Source of the DNA: Hydrogenophilales bacterium CG_4_10_14_3_um_filter_63_21
Lineage (GTDB): Bacteria; Pseudomonadota; Gammaproteobacteria; Burkholderiales; Thiobacillaceae
NCBI GenBank assembly: GCA_002784045.1
Contig: PFJX01000146.1
Coordinates: forward strand, 1 to 35,207
DNA length: 35,207 nt
Direction: 5' to 3'
In this document: one piece after another, positions 7,832 through 17,133 of the stretch
How positions within the stretch are numbered: position 1 is the first letter of the stretch
Layout: each line of letters begins with the position of its first letter
Made by a program: the position numbers and the translations under genes
Notes under the pieces: generated by a model
Told to the model about the DNA's origin: nothing
Seen by the model: the letters and a program-made list of their open reading frames with translations, nothing else
Database searches by the model: none

Positions 7832-8472
7832 CACTTCAGCCCCGTCGTTGAAATGGCGCGCATGAACTCGTTGCGCAACTGCGCGTCATCGCGGAAGCAG
7901 CCGGCGAAGGCCTGGGTCACCACCCGCTCGTCGCCGCGCCGGTCTTCGCCCAGCAACAGACACAGCTGTTCGGCCTCGATGATGCACGCGGCACCCTTGG
8001 CCTTGCCGTGGTGAATCAGGGCTTCCGCCACATCGCGGGTCATCCATTCCTGATAGGTGAAGCGGTGGCCAATTGCGTCCACCAGGCGCGCAATGCGGCC
8101 GAAGCCGTGCAGGCGCCCGCCCGGCACATAGGCTACATGTGCCACCCCGCGAAATGGCACCAGATGATGCGGACACACCCCATGCACGGCGATACCGCGC
8201 ACCACCACCATGTCCTCGCGTGGGTCATTGAATCCTTCGCCCAGCGCCTCACCGGGGTCGATCTCATAACCGCCCAGGAGGCGCCGCTCCCACAATTCCC
8301 GCACGCGCCGCGCGGTGCGCCCGGTATGCTCGGAATCCGGCGCCACGCCGCATGCGAGCAACAGATCAGTCACCGCCTGCTCGAACGCCTCAGGATTGAA
8401 TTTTCCGATGCGGGGAATACCCGGATGGCCAGGTTCCGGGGGGGGGCAATCGTGATCGCAGCAATCGCTCAT
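7831..8472 (-). CDS. folE: GTP cyclohydrolase I-like protein with altered active site
   Basis: This 213-aa protein belongs to the T-fold GTP cyclohydrolase I family, which converts GTP to dihydroneopterin triphosphate. The order of motifs is preserved: TGRTARRVRELW near residue 48, CPHHLVPF near 100, GFGRIARLVD, the guanine-binding YQE, EQLC with the third zinc Cys, and LRNEFMRAI. Compared with the E. coli enzyme, the zinc ligands (C110, H113, C181) and H112 are kept. The position of H179 is Gln, R185 is Gly, K136 is Arg and E111 is Pro. The N-terminus has an additional CCDHDC cluster. It overlaps both neighbours (ATGA with yjdF, TGATG with the methyltransferase). Normal catalysis is doubtful, so the symbol indicates family only. 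Confidence 0.75.
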   Translation of the reverse strand: MSDCCDHDCPPPEPGHPGIPRIGKFNPEAFEQAVTDLLLACGVAPDSEHTGRTARRVRELWERRLLGGYEIDPGEALGEGFNDPREDMVVVRGIAVHGVCPHHLVPFRGVAHVAYVPGGRLHGFGRIARLVDAIGHRFTYQEWMTRDVAEALIHHGKAKGAACIIEAEQLCLLLGEDRRGDERVVTQAFAGCFRDDAQLRNEFMRAISTTGLK

Positions 8473-9077
8473 GGGCGTTCCGATAAGAGAAGCGCCAACT
8501 GGCGGTCATGCCAGCGGCGCAACAGAAGTTGTGAGGATAACGCGCCGAGCAAGGCCAGGAACATGTCCCACTGGGTATCCCAGACATCGCCCTGGGTCGC
8601 CAGGAAGGCCACCGCCTGATCGCCGGAACTCTCCGCCACCCACCATTCGATCAATTCATAGCACGCGGAAATCGCCAGACATACGCAAGTGACCACGAAA
8701 AACAACCACTTGCCCGGCCGTAGCGGTGAGCGTCGCAGCAAAATTTCGCGCGCCACGATAGCCGGGATGAAGCCCTGGGCGAGGTGGCCGAGCCGGTCAT
8801 AGTGGTTGCGAGAAAGTTCGAAGACGTCGCGCAGCCAGTTGAACAGCGGCATCTCGGCATAGGTGTAATGCCCACCCACCATCAATATCGCCGCGTGCCC
8901 GGCCATCAACCCATAAGCCAGCGACGTGAAGGGAAAGCGCTGGCGCGTGGCCAGCAGCAGTGGCAGCGCAATCAGCACCGGCGCCACTTCAAGAAACCAG
9001 GTGAAACGATCCTTGGGGGCAAAGCCCGACCAGGCCAGCATCATCAGAACGGCAAGCAACAACCAGCGCGGATTCAT
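8469..9077 (-). CDS. YjdF-like DUF2238 integral membrane protein
   Basis: This protein of about 202 aa has roughly six hydrophobic segments. The conserved motifs FELSRNHYDRLGHLAQGFIPA and ISACYELIEWWVA...GDVWDTQWDMF are hallmarks of the DUF2238/YjdF inner membrane family, whose function is unknown. I chose ATG 9077 (MNPRWLLL) because it begins at the first membrane segment and has GGGAG just upstream; the longer frame to 9134 adds an unlikely N-terminus. It is the first gene of the six-gene minus-strand operon ending at 5699. Confidence 0.83.
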   Translation of the reverse strand: MNPRWLLLAVLMMLAWSGFAPKDRFTWFLEVAPVLIALPLLLATRQRFPFTSLAYGLMAGHAAILMVGGHYTYAEMPLFNWLRDVFELSRNHYDRLGHLAQGFIPAIVAREILLRRSPLRPGKWLFFVVTCVCLAISACYELIEWWVAESSGDQAVAFLATQGDVWDTQWDMFLALLGALSSQLLLRRWHDRQLALLLSERP

Positions 9078-9176
9078 CGCGGCTCCCACCAGGGAAAGCT
9101 CGCACTCTGCCACAATCCCAACGCGAAACCCCACGTGATCAATACAGCGCTACGCTTGTATAGTTGCCAAACTGCT

Positions 9177-9250
9177 CAAGTCGTTCGCCGGGCAGCCCCA
9201 AGAACGACTTGGCCCCCTTGGGGGGGCGGCTTGGGCGTTTTTTCCAAGCC
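9177..9250. repeat. Three consecutive stem-loops in a divergent intergenic region
   Basis: A 10-bp stem CAAGTCGTTC (9177-9186) pairs with GAACGACTTG (9202-9211). It is followed by CCCCC-TT-GGGGG (9213-9224) and then GGCTTGG (9228-9234) with CCAAGCC (9244-9250), whose loop contains six T. It lies between the divergent yjdF and Sel1 genes, so it is not at a normal terminator position. It could be a mobile repeat, an sRNA, or a leader structure. Confidence 0.6.
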
Positions 9251-9309
9251 GGGGGCGCAACATATCTTTCCCGACCCATAAACCAATCCACCCCGACGAG
9301 GAGAACCCC

Positions 9310-9819
9310 ATGAAATCATTCTTGTTACTCGCGGCATTCGCCGCCAGCCTGTCCACCCCGGCCACCGCGCTGGCCCTCGACTCACTCACGCCAACGCAGG
9401 GTCAAGAGGTTTACGACAAGGCACTGCAATCTTATAGCTGCACCGATTACGAAAAGGCGCTGGGCATATTCAAAACCAATGCCGAGGCCGGGCACGGACT
9501 CTCCCAATACATGATGGGCATCATGCTGGAGCAGGGCCAGGGCACTGAAGCCGATGTCGCGGCGGCATTCAACTGGTACATGAAAGCGGCCAAGCAAGGC
9601 CTTGCTGACGCCTATTACGCGCTCGGCGACATGTACAGCCGCGGTATATCGGTGAGCAAAGACGCGGTACAAGCCTATGCCTGGTTCGACCTGGCTGATC
9701 GCGGCGGCCACAAACTCGCCAATGACATGAAGCAGAGCGCGGCCGCGCGCCTGCAATCCGAGCAAATCGAAAGCGCAAATAAAATAGCCACTGACTGGCT
9801 CGCAAAACTGGGCCGCTGA
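9310..9819 (+). CDS. Secreted Sel1-like repeat protein
   Basis: This 169-aa protein has a signal peptide (cleavage near ATALA) and about three Sel1-type TPR repeats, seen as AEAGHGLSQYMMGIMLEQGQG, AFNWYMKAAKQGLADAYYALGDMYSRG, and AYAWFDLADRGGHKLA. Sel1 repeats mediate protein-protein contacts; the partner is unknown. GAGGAG precedes ATG 9310. It precedes an OmpA-type protein by 36 nt, so both may be an envelope-related pair. Confidence 0.85.
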   Translation: MKSFLLLAAFAASLSTPATALALDSLTPTQGQEVYDKALQSYSCTDYEKALGIFKTNAEAGHGLSQYMMGIMLEQGQGTEADVAAAFNWYMKAAKQGLADAYYALGDMYSRGISVSKDAVQAYAWFDLADRGGHKLANDMKQSAAARLQSEQIESANKIATDWLAKLGR

Positions 9820-9855
9820 TTTGCTGGCTAACCCACCCACCTCCCGAGGCAACCC

Positions 9856-10929
9856 ATGAAACTTCGCGCACTCGTCCTGGCGCTCGCAAGCGCGAGCACC
9901 GCGCTGCCGAACAGCGCGCATGCAGCCGATGATTTATGCAGCCGCTTGATCGTCCAGGCAGTCAACCAGTTCTGCCAACTGCTGCCCAATGGCTTGAATC
10001 TCTGCCAACCGGTCGCTCTGGTCGGCCCCGGCCCGGAGTGCGCCATGCCGGAACGGCAGGCCCTGGTTCCGCTGGGGCCACCGGCCTTGCAGCCGCTGGC
10101 GCCCTGGGCCGCGCCCTACGCAAGCCGTCCCTGGCCAGCAAACCCGATGACGAGCTTGCCGCCCTGGAAGCCAGCGTGGACCAGCCCGGTAGCCCCGGCG
10201 GTGACGGCCCCGCCCCCACCCGCGCCCCCACCCGATCTGCCCCGCATCATGGCCGAAATGCCCAAACCGATCATCGCGACAGCGCCAGCACCGCTCAGCG
10301 CGCCAGCCACAACCGCGACAACGGTAGAGGCCAAAGCGCCCCTTCCGCCGCTAGCCGGCCCCGCCGCGGCAACGACGGCAACCGTAGTGATGGCTCCCCT
10401 CCCCGCGGCGGCCGTTGCGGCAACCCCGGTGCCATTCATTACGCCAGTGGCCGCGCCAGTTCCGGCCGCCGCGGTGGCCGAACCCGCGCCCGCGACAGTG
10501 GCAATGGCGGTCACGCCAGTCCCCGCCAATGTGCCGCAAGCCGATCTCGCCGCAACCCAGCCGGCCACCCCAGGGGTGGAAGCCGCGGCGGTGGATGCAC
10601 TCGCCCATTTCGACTTCGACAGCGCCAACCTGACCGTGGCCGGCCGCGCCGTGCTCGACGCCTGGCTGGCCGAAGCCCCCAGGGACAAGCCCGTGCGGGT
10701 CAGCGGCCATGCCGACCGCCTCGGCCCCGTGCCCTACAACCTGAATCTATCCTTGCGCCGCGCCGAGGTGGTCAAGCAATACCTCGTCGGCAAAGGCATC
10801 GACTCACGCACCATCCAGCTCGAAGCCAAGGGGGAATCGGAGCCGGTGAAACGCTGCAAGGGCGGCGCAACGCCGACCGCCAAGGCCTGCCTGGCACCCA
10901 ACCGCCGGGTCCAGATCACCCCAGAATGA
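9856..10929 (+). CDS. OmpA-family outer-membrane / peptidoglycan-binding protein
   Basis: This 357-aa protein has a signal peptide (cleavage after NSAHA) and a short cysteine-containing N-terminal region (DDLCSRL, NQFCQLL, NLCQP). A very long Ala/Pro/Val-rich low-complexity linker (about residues 60-245) leads to a C-terminal OmpA domain: AHFDFDSANLTVAGRAVLD, VSGHADRLGPVPYNLNLSLRRA, and RRVQI at the end. The C-terminal domain binds peptidoglycan non-covalently and the linker probably spans the periplasm. No beta-barrel is evident, so it is not a classical porin-like OmpA. GAGG lies upstream of the ATG. Confidence 0.88.
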   Translation: MKLRALVLALASASTALPNSAHAADDLCSRLIVQAVNQFCQLLPNGLNLCQPVALVGPGPECAMPERQALVPLGPPALQPLAPWAAPYASRPWPANPMTSLPPWKPAWTSPVAPAVTAPPPPAPPPDLPRIMAEMPKPIIATAPAPLSAPATTATTVEAKAPLPPLAGPAAATTATVVMAPLPAAAVAATPVPFITPVAAPVPAAAVAEPAPATVAMAVTPVPANVPQADLAATQPATPGVEAAAVDALAHFDFDSANLTVAGRAVLDAWLAEAPRDKPVRVSGHADRLGPVPYNLNLSLRRAEVVKQYLVGKGIDSRTIQLEAKGESEPVKRCKGGATPTAKACLAPNRRVQITPE

Positions 10930-11016
10930 AGCCATGTCCCACACCTTCCGCATGGCCTCGCACTGCCCCCTCGCCACTTGGAACCCTTGAAAACCATCAA
11001 CAACCTGGAGCCCTCG

Positions 11017-11214
11017 GTGAACGACCCGCAACACACTTCCAATTTCTGGCTGGGCAATACGCTGCTGGGCTTGTCCCTGTTCATGCTGATTTTCATGGGT
11101 AGCTTGTGGGAATCACTTGGCATCTGGGCGATGGTGCTATGGATGGGCCTGGCCGCCGGGGGCATCTACCTGGTGATGAAGGACAAGGGTCCGTCGTCCA
11201 ACCTGCCGGATTGA
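11017..11214 (+). CDS. Small two-helix membrane protein
   Basis: From GTG 11017 (preceded by CTGGAG) the product is about 65 aa with two hydrophobic segments, [19 protein letters not shown] and [20 protein letters not shown], and a polar tail [14 protein letters not shown] 10978 would give 78 aa. No function is recognised. It sits 60 nt before recQ and after the OmpA gene. The clean hydrophobic pattern and clear composition argue for a real gene. Confidence 0.65.
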   Translation: MNDPQHTSNFWLGNTLLGLSLFMLIFMGSLWESLGIWAMVLWMGLAAGGIYLVMKDKGPSSNLPD

Positions 11215-11276
11215 AGCTGCGCCGGGGCGGATCGGAGATTCCACCGCCCCCGGCAGACTCGACAGCTCATCACCCC

Positions 11277-13466
11277 ATGTCCCACACCCGTACCAGCGCC
11301 TTATCCCTGCTTAACGACGTCTTCGGCTACCCCGCCTTTCGCGGCCACCAGGCGGCGATCATCGAGCATGTCGTGGGCGGCGGCGATGCACTGGCATTGA
11401 TGCCCACCGGCGGTGGCAAGTCGCTCTGCTATCAAATTCCCTCCTTGCTGCGGCAGGGCGTCGGCGTCGTCGTCTCACCCCTGATCGCCCTGATGCACGA
11501 CCAGGTCGCGGCACTCACCGAACTGGGGCTACGCGCCGCCTACCTCAATTCCTCCCTGAGCATGGAACAGGCCAACGCCGCCGAGCGTACCCTGCTGGCG
11601 GGCGGCTACGACCTCGTCTACGTGGCGCCGGAGCGCCTGCTCATGCCGCGTTTCCTGAACCTGCTTGAGCGGCTGCGGGAAAAACCCGGCATCGCCCTGT
11701 TCGCCATCGACGAGGCGCATTGCGTGTCGCAATGGGGCCACGACTTCCGCCCGGAATACATTCAGCTTTCCATTCTCTCCGAACGCTTCCCCGGCATCCC
11801 GCGTATCGCGCTCACCGCCACCGCCGATAGCGAAACACGCGCCGAGATCATCGAGAAACTGAGCCTGCAAACGGCATGCCAGTTCGTTTCCAGCTTCGAC
11901 CGCCCGAACATCCGCTATCGCATCGTCGACAAGGCCAACGCCCGCGCCCAGTTGCTGGAATTCATCCGCGACGGCCACCAGAATGAGGCCGGCATCGTCT
12001 ACTGTTTATCGCGAAAAAAGGTCGAGGAAACGGCACAGTTTCTCAACGCCAACGGCATCACCGCCCTGCCTTACCACGCCGGCATGGACGCGGCCACTCG
12101 GCGGCGCAACCAGGACCGTTTCCTGCGTGAAGACGGCATCGTCATGACCGCCACCATCGCCTTCGGCATGGGGATCGACAAACCCGACGTGCGTTTCGTC
12201 GCGCATCTCGACCTGCCCAAGAGCATCGAAGGCTATTACCAGGAAACCGGCCGCGCCGGGCGCGACGGCGAGCCGGCCGACGCCTGGATGGCCTATGGCC
12301 TCTCTGACGCCGTGCAGCAACGCCGCATGATCGAGGAAAATGATGCCGACCTCGCCTTCAAACGATTGGCCCACGCTCGCCTGGACGAACTGCTGGCCCT
12401 GTGTGAATCCGCCACCTGCCGGCGCCAGCGCCTACTCACCCACTTCGGCGAAGCCAGTGAACCCTGCGGCAACTGCGACCTCTGCCTGGACCCGCCAGAA
12501 ACCTGGGATGGCACCGAAGCCGCGCGCCAGGCGCTGTCCTGTGTCTACCGCACGGAACAGCGCTTCGGCGCCGTCCACGTCATCGAAGTCCTGCTCGGCC
12601 ATGACACCGAGCGCATCCGCCAGTGGGGCCACGACAAGCTTTCCACCTGGGGCATCGGCAAGGCGCTATCGGAACAGGAATGGCGCGCGGTGTTCCGGCA
12701 ACTGGTGGCGCTGGGCTACCTGGAAGTAGATGTGGGTGGCTTCGGCGCCCTGAAACTCGCCGCCGCCGCCCGCCCGCTGCTGAAGGGCGAACAGACCCTG
12801 GCCCTGCGGCGCCAGGTGGAAAAGAAACGGGTGAAGGAAACCCGCCGCGCCGGACCCGCGCAAGCCCTGGATGCCGCCGGCCAGAGGCTGTTCGAACGCC
12901 TGCGGGCCTGGCGTGGCGAAACCGCGAAAGCGCACGGCGTACCCGCCTACGTCATCTTCCACGATGCCACCCTGGCCTGCATCGCCGTCGCCTGTCCGCG
13001 CGACATTGGGGCGCTCCGCCGCATCCCCGGCATCGGCGCGAAGAAACTGGAACACTACGGCGACGCCCTCCTGGAACACTGTCAGGCGCACGCGGCGGAA
13101 CACGCCTTGCCGGAAGTGGCGGTCGTTGCCCCTGACCCGCCGCCGTCCACCCCCGCCTACCCTGGTCTAAGCGACACCGCCAGCCTCACCCTGAGCCTGC
13201 TGGAAGCCGGCCTTTCCATCCCGGAAATCGCCACCCGCCGCGGGATCAAGGAAACCACCCTCTACAGCCACTGCGCCGAAGCCATTGCCCAGGGCCTGCT
13301 CGACCCCCAGGACGTGATCAGCCTCGACCCGGCCGAAGTCGAACCCATTCTCGAAGCCCTGCGCGAACAACAGGCAAGCGGGGAAATGCGCCTGAAGCCG
13401 GTGTTCGAACGTTTCGAAGGCCGCTACGACTACGGGTTGCTGAGGTGCGTGGCGGCGTTGCTGTAG
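11277..13466 (+). CDS. recQ: ATP-dependent DNA helicase RecQ
   Basis: This protein of about 729 aa is a 3'-5' DNA helicase involved in recombination and fork repair. Helicase motifs are all visible: the Q-motif area FRGHQ, Walker [24 protein letters not shown], the aromatic loop [23 protein letters not shown], and the [10 protein letters not shown] motif VI. The zinc-binding RQC cysteines appear as [12 protein letters not shown] and CGNCDLC. RQC winged helix and HRDC ([15 protein letters not shown]) follow. The C-terminal extension after HRDC (about residues 640-729) contains a second helix-turn-helix-like region ([21 protein letters not shown]). ATG 11277 begins the family's usual N-terminus. 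Confidence 0.94.
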   Translation: MSHTRTSALSLLNDVFGYPAFRGHQAAIIEHVVGGGDALALMPTGGGKSLCYQIPSLLRQGVGVVVSPLIALMHDQVAALTELGLRAAYLNSSLSMEQANAAERTLLAGGYDLVYVAPERLLMPRFLNLLERLREKPGIALFAIDEAHCVSQWGHDFRPEYIQLSILSERFPGIPRIALTATADSETRAEIIEKLSLQTACQFVSSFDRPNIRYRIVDKANARAQLLEFIRDGHQNEAGIVYCLSRKKVEETAQFLNANGITALPYHAGMDAATRRRNQDRFLREDGIVMTATIAFGMGIDKPDVRFVAHLDLPKSIEGYYQETGRAGRDGEPADAWMAYGLSDAVQQRRMIEENDADLAFKRLAHARLDELLALCESATCRRQRLLTHFGEASEPCGNCDLCLDPPETWDGTEAARQALSCVYRTEQRFGAVHVIEVLLGHDTERIRQWGHDKLSTWGIGKALSEQEWRAVFRQLVALGYLEVDVGGFGALKLAAAARPLLKGEQTLALRRQVEKKRVKETRRAGPAQALDAAGQRLFERLRAWRGETAKAHGVPAYVIFHDATLACIAVACPRDIGALRRIPGIGAKKLEHYGDALLEHCQAHAAEHALPEVAVVAPDPPPSTPAYPGLSDTASLTLSLLEAGLSIPEIATRRGIKETTLYSHCAEAIAQGLLDPQDVISLDPAEVEPILEALREQQASGEMRLKPVFERFEGRYDYGLLRCVAALL

Positions 13467-13505
13467 TGCCAGCCAAGATTTAACACGCCGCTTTTCGCGC
13501 GTTCC

Positions 13506-13511
13506 TATAAT
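13506..13511 (+). promoter_or_regulatory. Putative -10 box upstream of the decarboxylase
   Basis: A perfect TATAAT lies 44 nt before the decarboxylase start, within the only 89-nt intergenic space after recQ. A convincing -35 at standard spacing is not seen, so this rests on the -10 alone. Confidence 0.35.
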
Positions 13512-13555
13512 CCGCGCGCTTGTTCGTCCCATCCTTGTCTCCCAGGAGTCCCACC

Positions 13556-15805
13556 ATGCGTTTCCGCTTTCCCGTCGTCATCATCGACGAAGACTTCCGT
13601 TCCGAGAACGCCTCCGGACTAGGCATTCGCGCCCTGGCCAAGGCGCTGGAAGATGAGGGCATGGAGATACTCGGCGTCACCAGTTACGGCGACCTTTCCT
13701 CCTTCGCGCAGCAGCAGAGTCGCGCTTCCGGTTTCATTCTGTCGGTGGATGATGAGGATTTCTCCTCCGGCGAGACCGAGGAAACCATCGCCGAGCTGCG
13801 TTCCTTTGTGAAGGAAATCCGCCACCGCAACACCGAAATCCCGATCTTCCTTTATGGCGAAACGCGCACCAGCCGCCATATCCCGAACGACGTACTGCGC
13901 GAACTGCACGGCTTCATCCACATGTTCGAGGACACGCCGGAATTTGTCGCCCGCCTGATCGTGCGCGAGACCAGGTCGTATCTGGATTCGCTAGCGCCGC
14001 CGTTCTTCCGCGCGCTGACCCATTACGCGGCGGATGGCTCCTACTCCTGGCACTGCCCTGGGCATTCCGGCGGCGTCGCTTTCCTGAAGTCGCCGGTCGG
14101 CCAGATGTTCCACCAGTTTTTCGGCGAGAACATGCTGCGCGCCGATGTCTGCAACGCGGTGGACGAACTTGGCCAACTGCTCGACCACACCGGCCCGGTC
14201 GCCGCCTCGGAACGCAACGCGGCGCGCATTTTCAAGTGCGACCATCTGTTCTTCGTCACCAACGGCACCTCCACCTCGAACAAGATTGTCTGGCACTCCA
14301 CAGTCGCGCCGAACGACATCGTGGTGGTCGACCGCAACTGCCACAAGTCCGTCCTGCACGCCATCATCATGACCGGCGCCATCCCCGTGTTCCTGATGCC
14401 GACGCGCAATAACTACGGCATTATCGGGCCAATTCCGCGCTCGGAATTCAACTGGGAAAACATCAAGAAAAAGATCGCCGCGCACCCCTTCGCCCCGGAC
14501 AAGAACGCCAAGCCGCGTGTACTCACCATCACCCAGAGCACCTACGACGGCATTCTCTACAACGTGGAAGAGATCAAGGCGGAACTCGACGGCAAGATCG
14601 ACACCCTGCATTTCGACGAGGCCTGGCTGCCGCACGCCACTTTCCACAGCTTCTATCGCGGCATGCACGCCATCGGCTCGGACCGCCCGCGTTGCAAGGA
14701 TTCGATGGTGTTCGCCACGCAATCCACGCACAAACTGCTGGCTGGCCTCTCGCAGGCCTCGCAGATCCTGGTGCAGGAATCCGAGACTCGAAAACTCGAC
14801 CGCGATGTGTTCAACGAAGCCTTCCTGATGCACACCTCCACCAGCCCGCAGTACGCCATCATCGCCAGTTGCGACGTGGCGGCGGCGATGATGGAAGAAC
14901 CTGGCGGCACCGCCCTGGTGGAGGAATCCATCGCTGAAGCCCTGGATTTCCGCCGCGCCATGCGCAAGGTGGGCGCGGAAATGGAAGCGGATGCGGGCAG
15001 CGACTGGTGGTTCAAGGTCTGGGGCCCGGACGAGCTGGCCGAGGAAGGCATGGGCTCTCGCGCCGACTGGATGCTGCGCGCCGGTGAACGCTGGCACGGC
15101 TTCGGCGACCTGGCGCCGGAATTCAACCTGCTCGACCCGATCAAGGCCACGGTCATCACCCCTGGCCTGGATGTCGACGGTGACTTCGCCGACTGGGGCA
15201 TTCCCGCCGCGATCCTGACCAAATACCTGGCCGAACACGGCATCATCGTCGAGAAAACCGGCCTCTACTCGTTCTTCATCATGTTCACCATCGGCATCAC
15301 CAAGGGCCGCTGGAACACCATGGTCACCGAGCTGCAACAGTTCAAGGACGACTATGACCGCAACCAGCCACTCTGGCGGATCATGCCCGACTTTGTCGCC
15401 GCGCATCCGTTCTACGAACGCATTGGCCTGCAAGACCTGTGCACTGAAATCCACGAGGTCTACAAGGCCAACGACGTGGCGAAGCTGACCACCGAGATGT
15501 ACCTGTCCGAGATGATCCCCGCCATGCGCCCCGCCGACGCCTTCGCCCGCATGGCGCATCACGACATCGAACGGGTGGAAATCGACGCCCTGGAAGGTCG
15601 CATCACCTCCATCCTGCTCACCCCCTACCCACCCGGTATCCCGCTGCTGATTCCGGGCGAGCGCTTCAACGAGACCATCGTCCGCTTCCTCAAATTTACC
15701 CGCGAATTCAACGAGAAATTTCCCGGTTTCGAAACCGACGTGCACGGCCTGGTCAAGGACAAGGACAACGGCAAGACGCGCTATTTCGTGGATTGCGTGG
15801 CGTAG
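13556..15805 (+). CDS. Biodegradative arginine/lysine/ornithine decarboxylase
   Basis: This 749-aa protein is a PLP-dependent fold-type I decarboxylase that removes CO2 from a basic amino acid to give a polyamine, usually for acid resistance or polyamine supply. An N-terminal receiver-like wing domain (residues about 1-130) is followed by the large domain with HCPGHSGG, the NGTSTSNK segment, DRNCHKSVLHA, and DEAWLPHA. The PLP lysine sits in STHKLLAGLSQAS, near residue 393. A C-terminal domain (TPYPPGIPLLIPGER) completes it. The length matches AdiA/LdcI/SpeC types; choosing among arginine, lysine and ornithine needs residue comparison. ATG 13556 has CAGGAG upstream; the in-frame ATG at 13520 adds an unlikely leader. 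Confidence 0.9.
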   Translation: MRFRFPVVIIDEDFRSENASGLGIRALAKALEDEGMEILGVTSYGDLSSFAQQQSRASGFILSVDDEDFSSGETEETIAELRSFVKEIRHRNTEIPIFLYGETRTSRHIPNDVLRELHGFIHMFEDTPEFVARLIVRETRSYLDSLAPPFFRALTHYAADGSYSWHCPGHSGGVAFLKSPVGQMFHQFFGENMLRADVCNAVDELGQLLDHTGPVAASERNAARIFKCDHLFFVTNGTSTSNKIVWHSTVAPNDIVVVDRNCHKSVLHAIIMTGAIPVFLMPTRNNYGIIGPIPRSEFNWENIKKKIAAHPFAPDKNAKPRVLTITQSTYDGILYNVEEIKAELDGKIDTLHFDEAWLPHATFHSFYRGMHAIGSDRPRCKDSMVFATQSTHKLLAGLSQASQILVQESETRKLDRDVFNEAFLMHTSTSPQYAIIASCDVAAAMMEEPGGTALVEESIAEALDFRRAMRKVGAEMEADAGSDWWFKVWGPDELAEEGMGSRADWMLRAGERWHGFGDLAPEFNLLDPIKATVITPGLDVDGDFADWGIPAAILTKYLAEHGIIVEKTGLYSFFIMFTIGITKGRWNTMVTELQQFKDDYDRNQPLWRIMPDFVAAHPFYERIGLQDLCTEIHEVYKANDVAKLTTEMYLSEMIPAMRPADAFARMAHHDIERVEIDALEGRITSILLTPYPPGIPLLIPGERFNETIVRFLKFTREFNEKFPGFETDVHGLVKDKDNGKTRYFVDCVA

Positions 15806-15859
15806 GGCGCATCCAAGCAATTACAGTCCGGGCGGCAGGGGCGGAGTTAATAACACACC

Positions 15860-16952
15860 ATGATCGCAGCCTGCCTCCCCGATTTCACCTCGCATTGGCA
15901 ACGCATTCGCCGCGTCATGCCAGCCGTAGCTTTCTCGGCGGTTTCCTGTGGGATGCGATTACGCTTGGTCGCAAGGTTGGCACAGCAGATCTATGGATGC
16001 TGGCCGGTTATCTATTGGCGGGGCGGGCATCCTCTGGTTTCTGGGCCGGCGCGAAGCCCTGATGACGATTCAGCCGACACCGGATGCGGGCGCCGAAGCA
16101 CCGCCCTGGTGGCGCGTATCCGGCCCCTATCTGGCGCTCCAGTTCTGCTTTGGCGGCCTGTTTTCCGCCTTGTTCATCTTCTATTTCAAGAGTTCCAGCC
16201 ATTTCCTGGCCATCCTGTGGGCCTTGGGCCTGGGGGTAATTCTGGTCGCCAACGAATTTCTCGAAGACCGCTATCGCCGTTTCGCGCTAACCTGGGCCTT
16301 GTTCGGTCTATGCGCAATGCTGTTGCTGAACTTCGTCGTGCCCCATGTGGTGGGCAACATTTCCGCGATCTGGTTCTACCTTAGCACCTTGGCCGGCGCC
16401 GGGCTGGCGCATCTGCTGCACCTGAAGACGCCGGGCCAGCCCGGCCGCATCAAGCCGGTATGGGGCATCGCGGCAGGCTTGATTCTGGCCTATCTGGTGG
16501 ATGCAATTCCGCCGGTGCCGCTGGTGAATCAGGATATCGCGGTCGGCCACGCACTGGTCAAGGCTAACGGCGAATACCGCCTGCAACAGGAGAAAGCACC
16601 CTGGTGGATTTTCTGGCGCAAGACCGAAAACGAGATTCATCTGGCGTCCAGCGAACCGCTGTTCTGCGTCGCCGCCATCTTCGCGCCCACCGGCCTCGAT
16701 ACCCGCCTCTATCACCACTGGCGGTATTACAGCGAAAAACAGGGTTGGGAGACGCGCTCGCGTATCGGCTTCAATTTGTCCGGCGGCCGCCAGGGCGGCT
16801 ACCGTGGCTATTCCTTCAAGCGCAATCTTGCGCCCGGAAAATGGAGCGTCGCAGTGGAAACTGAAGATGGCCGCACGGTGGCCATACACCGCTTCGTCAT
16901 AGCCGATGCACCGCTCGCAATCGATGCGCCGATGTGGTTGCAGTCGCTGTAA
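15860..16952 (+). pseudogene. DUF2914 membrane protein gene with two frameshifts
   Basis: Three reading frames succeed each other. 15860-15925 encodes an N-terminus ending RRVMPAVAF. A second frame then gives FLGGFLWDAITLGRKVGTAD (to about 16020). From about 16020 the third frame runs GGAGILWFLGRREALM to the stop at 16952. Two missing single bases, one before TCGGCGG (about 15931) and one in the G-rich TTGGCGGGGCGGG (about 16013-16025), would restore a protein of about 364 aa. The third frame shows several membrane helices and a C-terminal DUF2914 domain (PLFCVAAIFAPTGLDTRLYH, then YRGYSFKRNL). Function unknown. An independent start within the third frame (15948 or later) would yield a protein lacking the first helix. 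Confidence 0.72.
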
Positions 16953-17029
16953 ACCGACGCCACACCAAAGCCCCCTCAATCTCCGCCGCGGAAATCGCCT
17001 CTAATTGCTTGCTCTCCGCATAGTCAATT

Positions 17030-17133
17030 CCGTGCTTATCCGGTTGCCACAGATAAAACGCTGCAGGTGGTGTCATAACCATGGTCGATGCCCCTATGAA
17101 TAGCGTCCCTCTGTGCTAACCGGATAAGCACGG
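17030..17133. mobile_element. 104-bp MITE-like element with terminal inverted repeats
   Basis: The left end CCGTGCTTATCCGGTT (17030-17045) is the exact reverse complement of the right end 17118-17133. Allowing two mismatches, the repeat extends to about 24 bp. The element is flanked by direct repeats TCAATT (17024-17029 and 17134-17139), a 6-bp target duplication. It contains no gene. Removing it with one TCAATT copy restores a short in-frame ending of the diguanylate cyclase (…HAQELTMRRASN, stop 17001), which supports a true insertion. The parent transposon is not recognised. Confidence 0.75.

Noticed and set aside
10100-10600. Apparent tandem repeats in the OmpA-protein linker
   Set aside because: Compositional bias (Ala, Pro, Val, Thr) without a fixed repeat unit; ordinary flexible linker, not a DNA repeat array or CRISPR.
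9936-11102. 388-aa plus-strand frame overlapping the OmpA gene
   Set aside because: Low-complexity Arg/Gly/Pro product of the other frame of a Pro/Ala-rich linker; the OmpA frame has the signal peptide and domain.
13991-15820. 609-aa minus-strand open frame
   Set aside because: It is exactly antisense to the PLP decarboxylase, whose motifs are complete.
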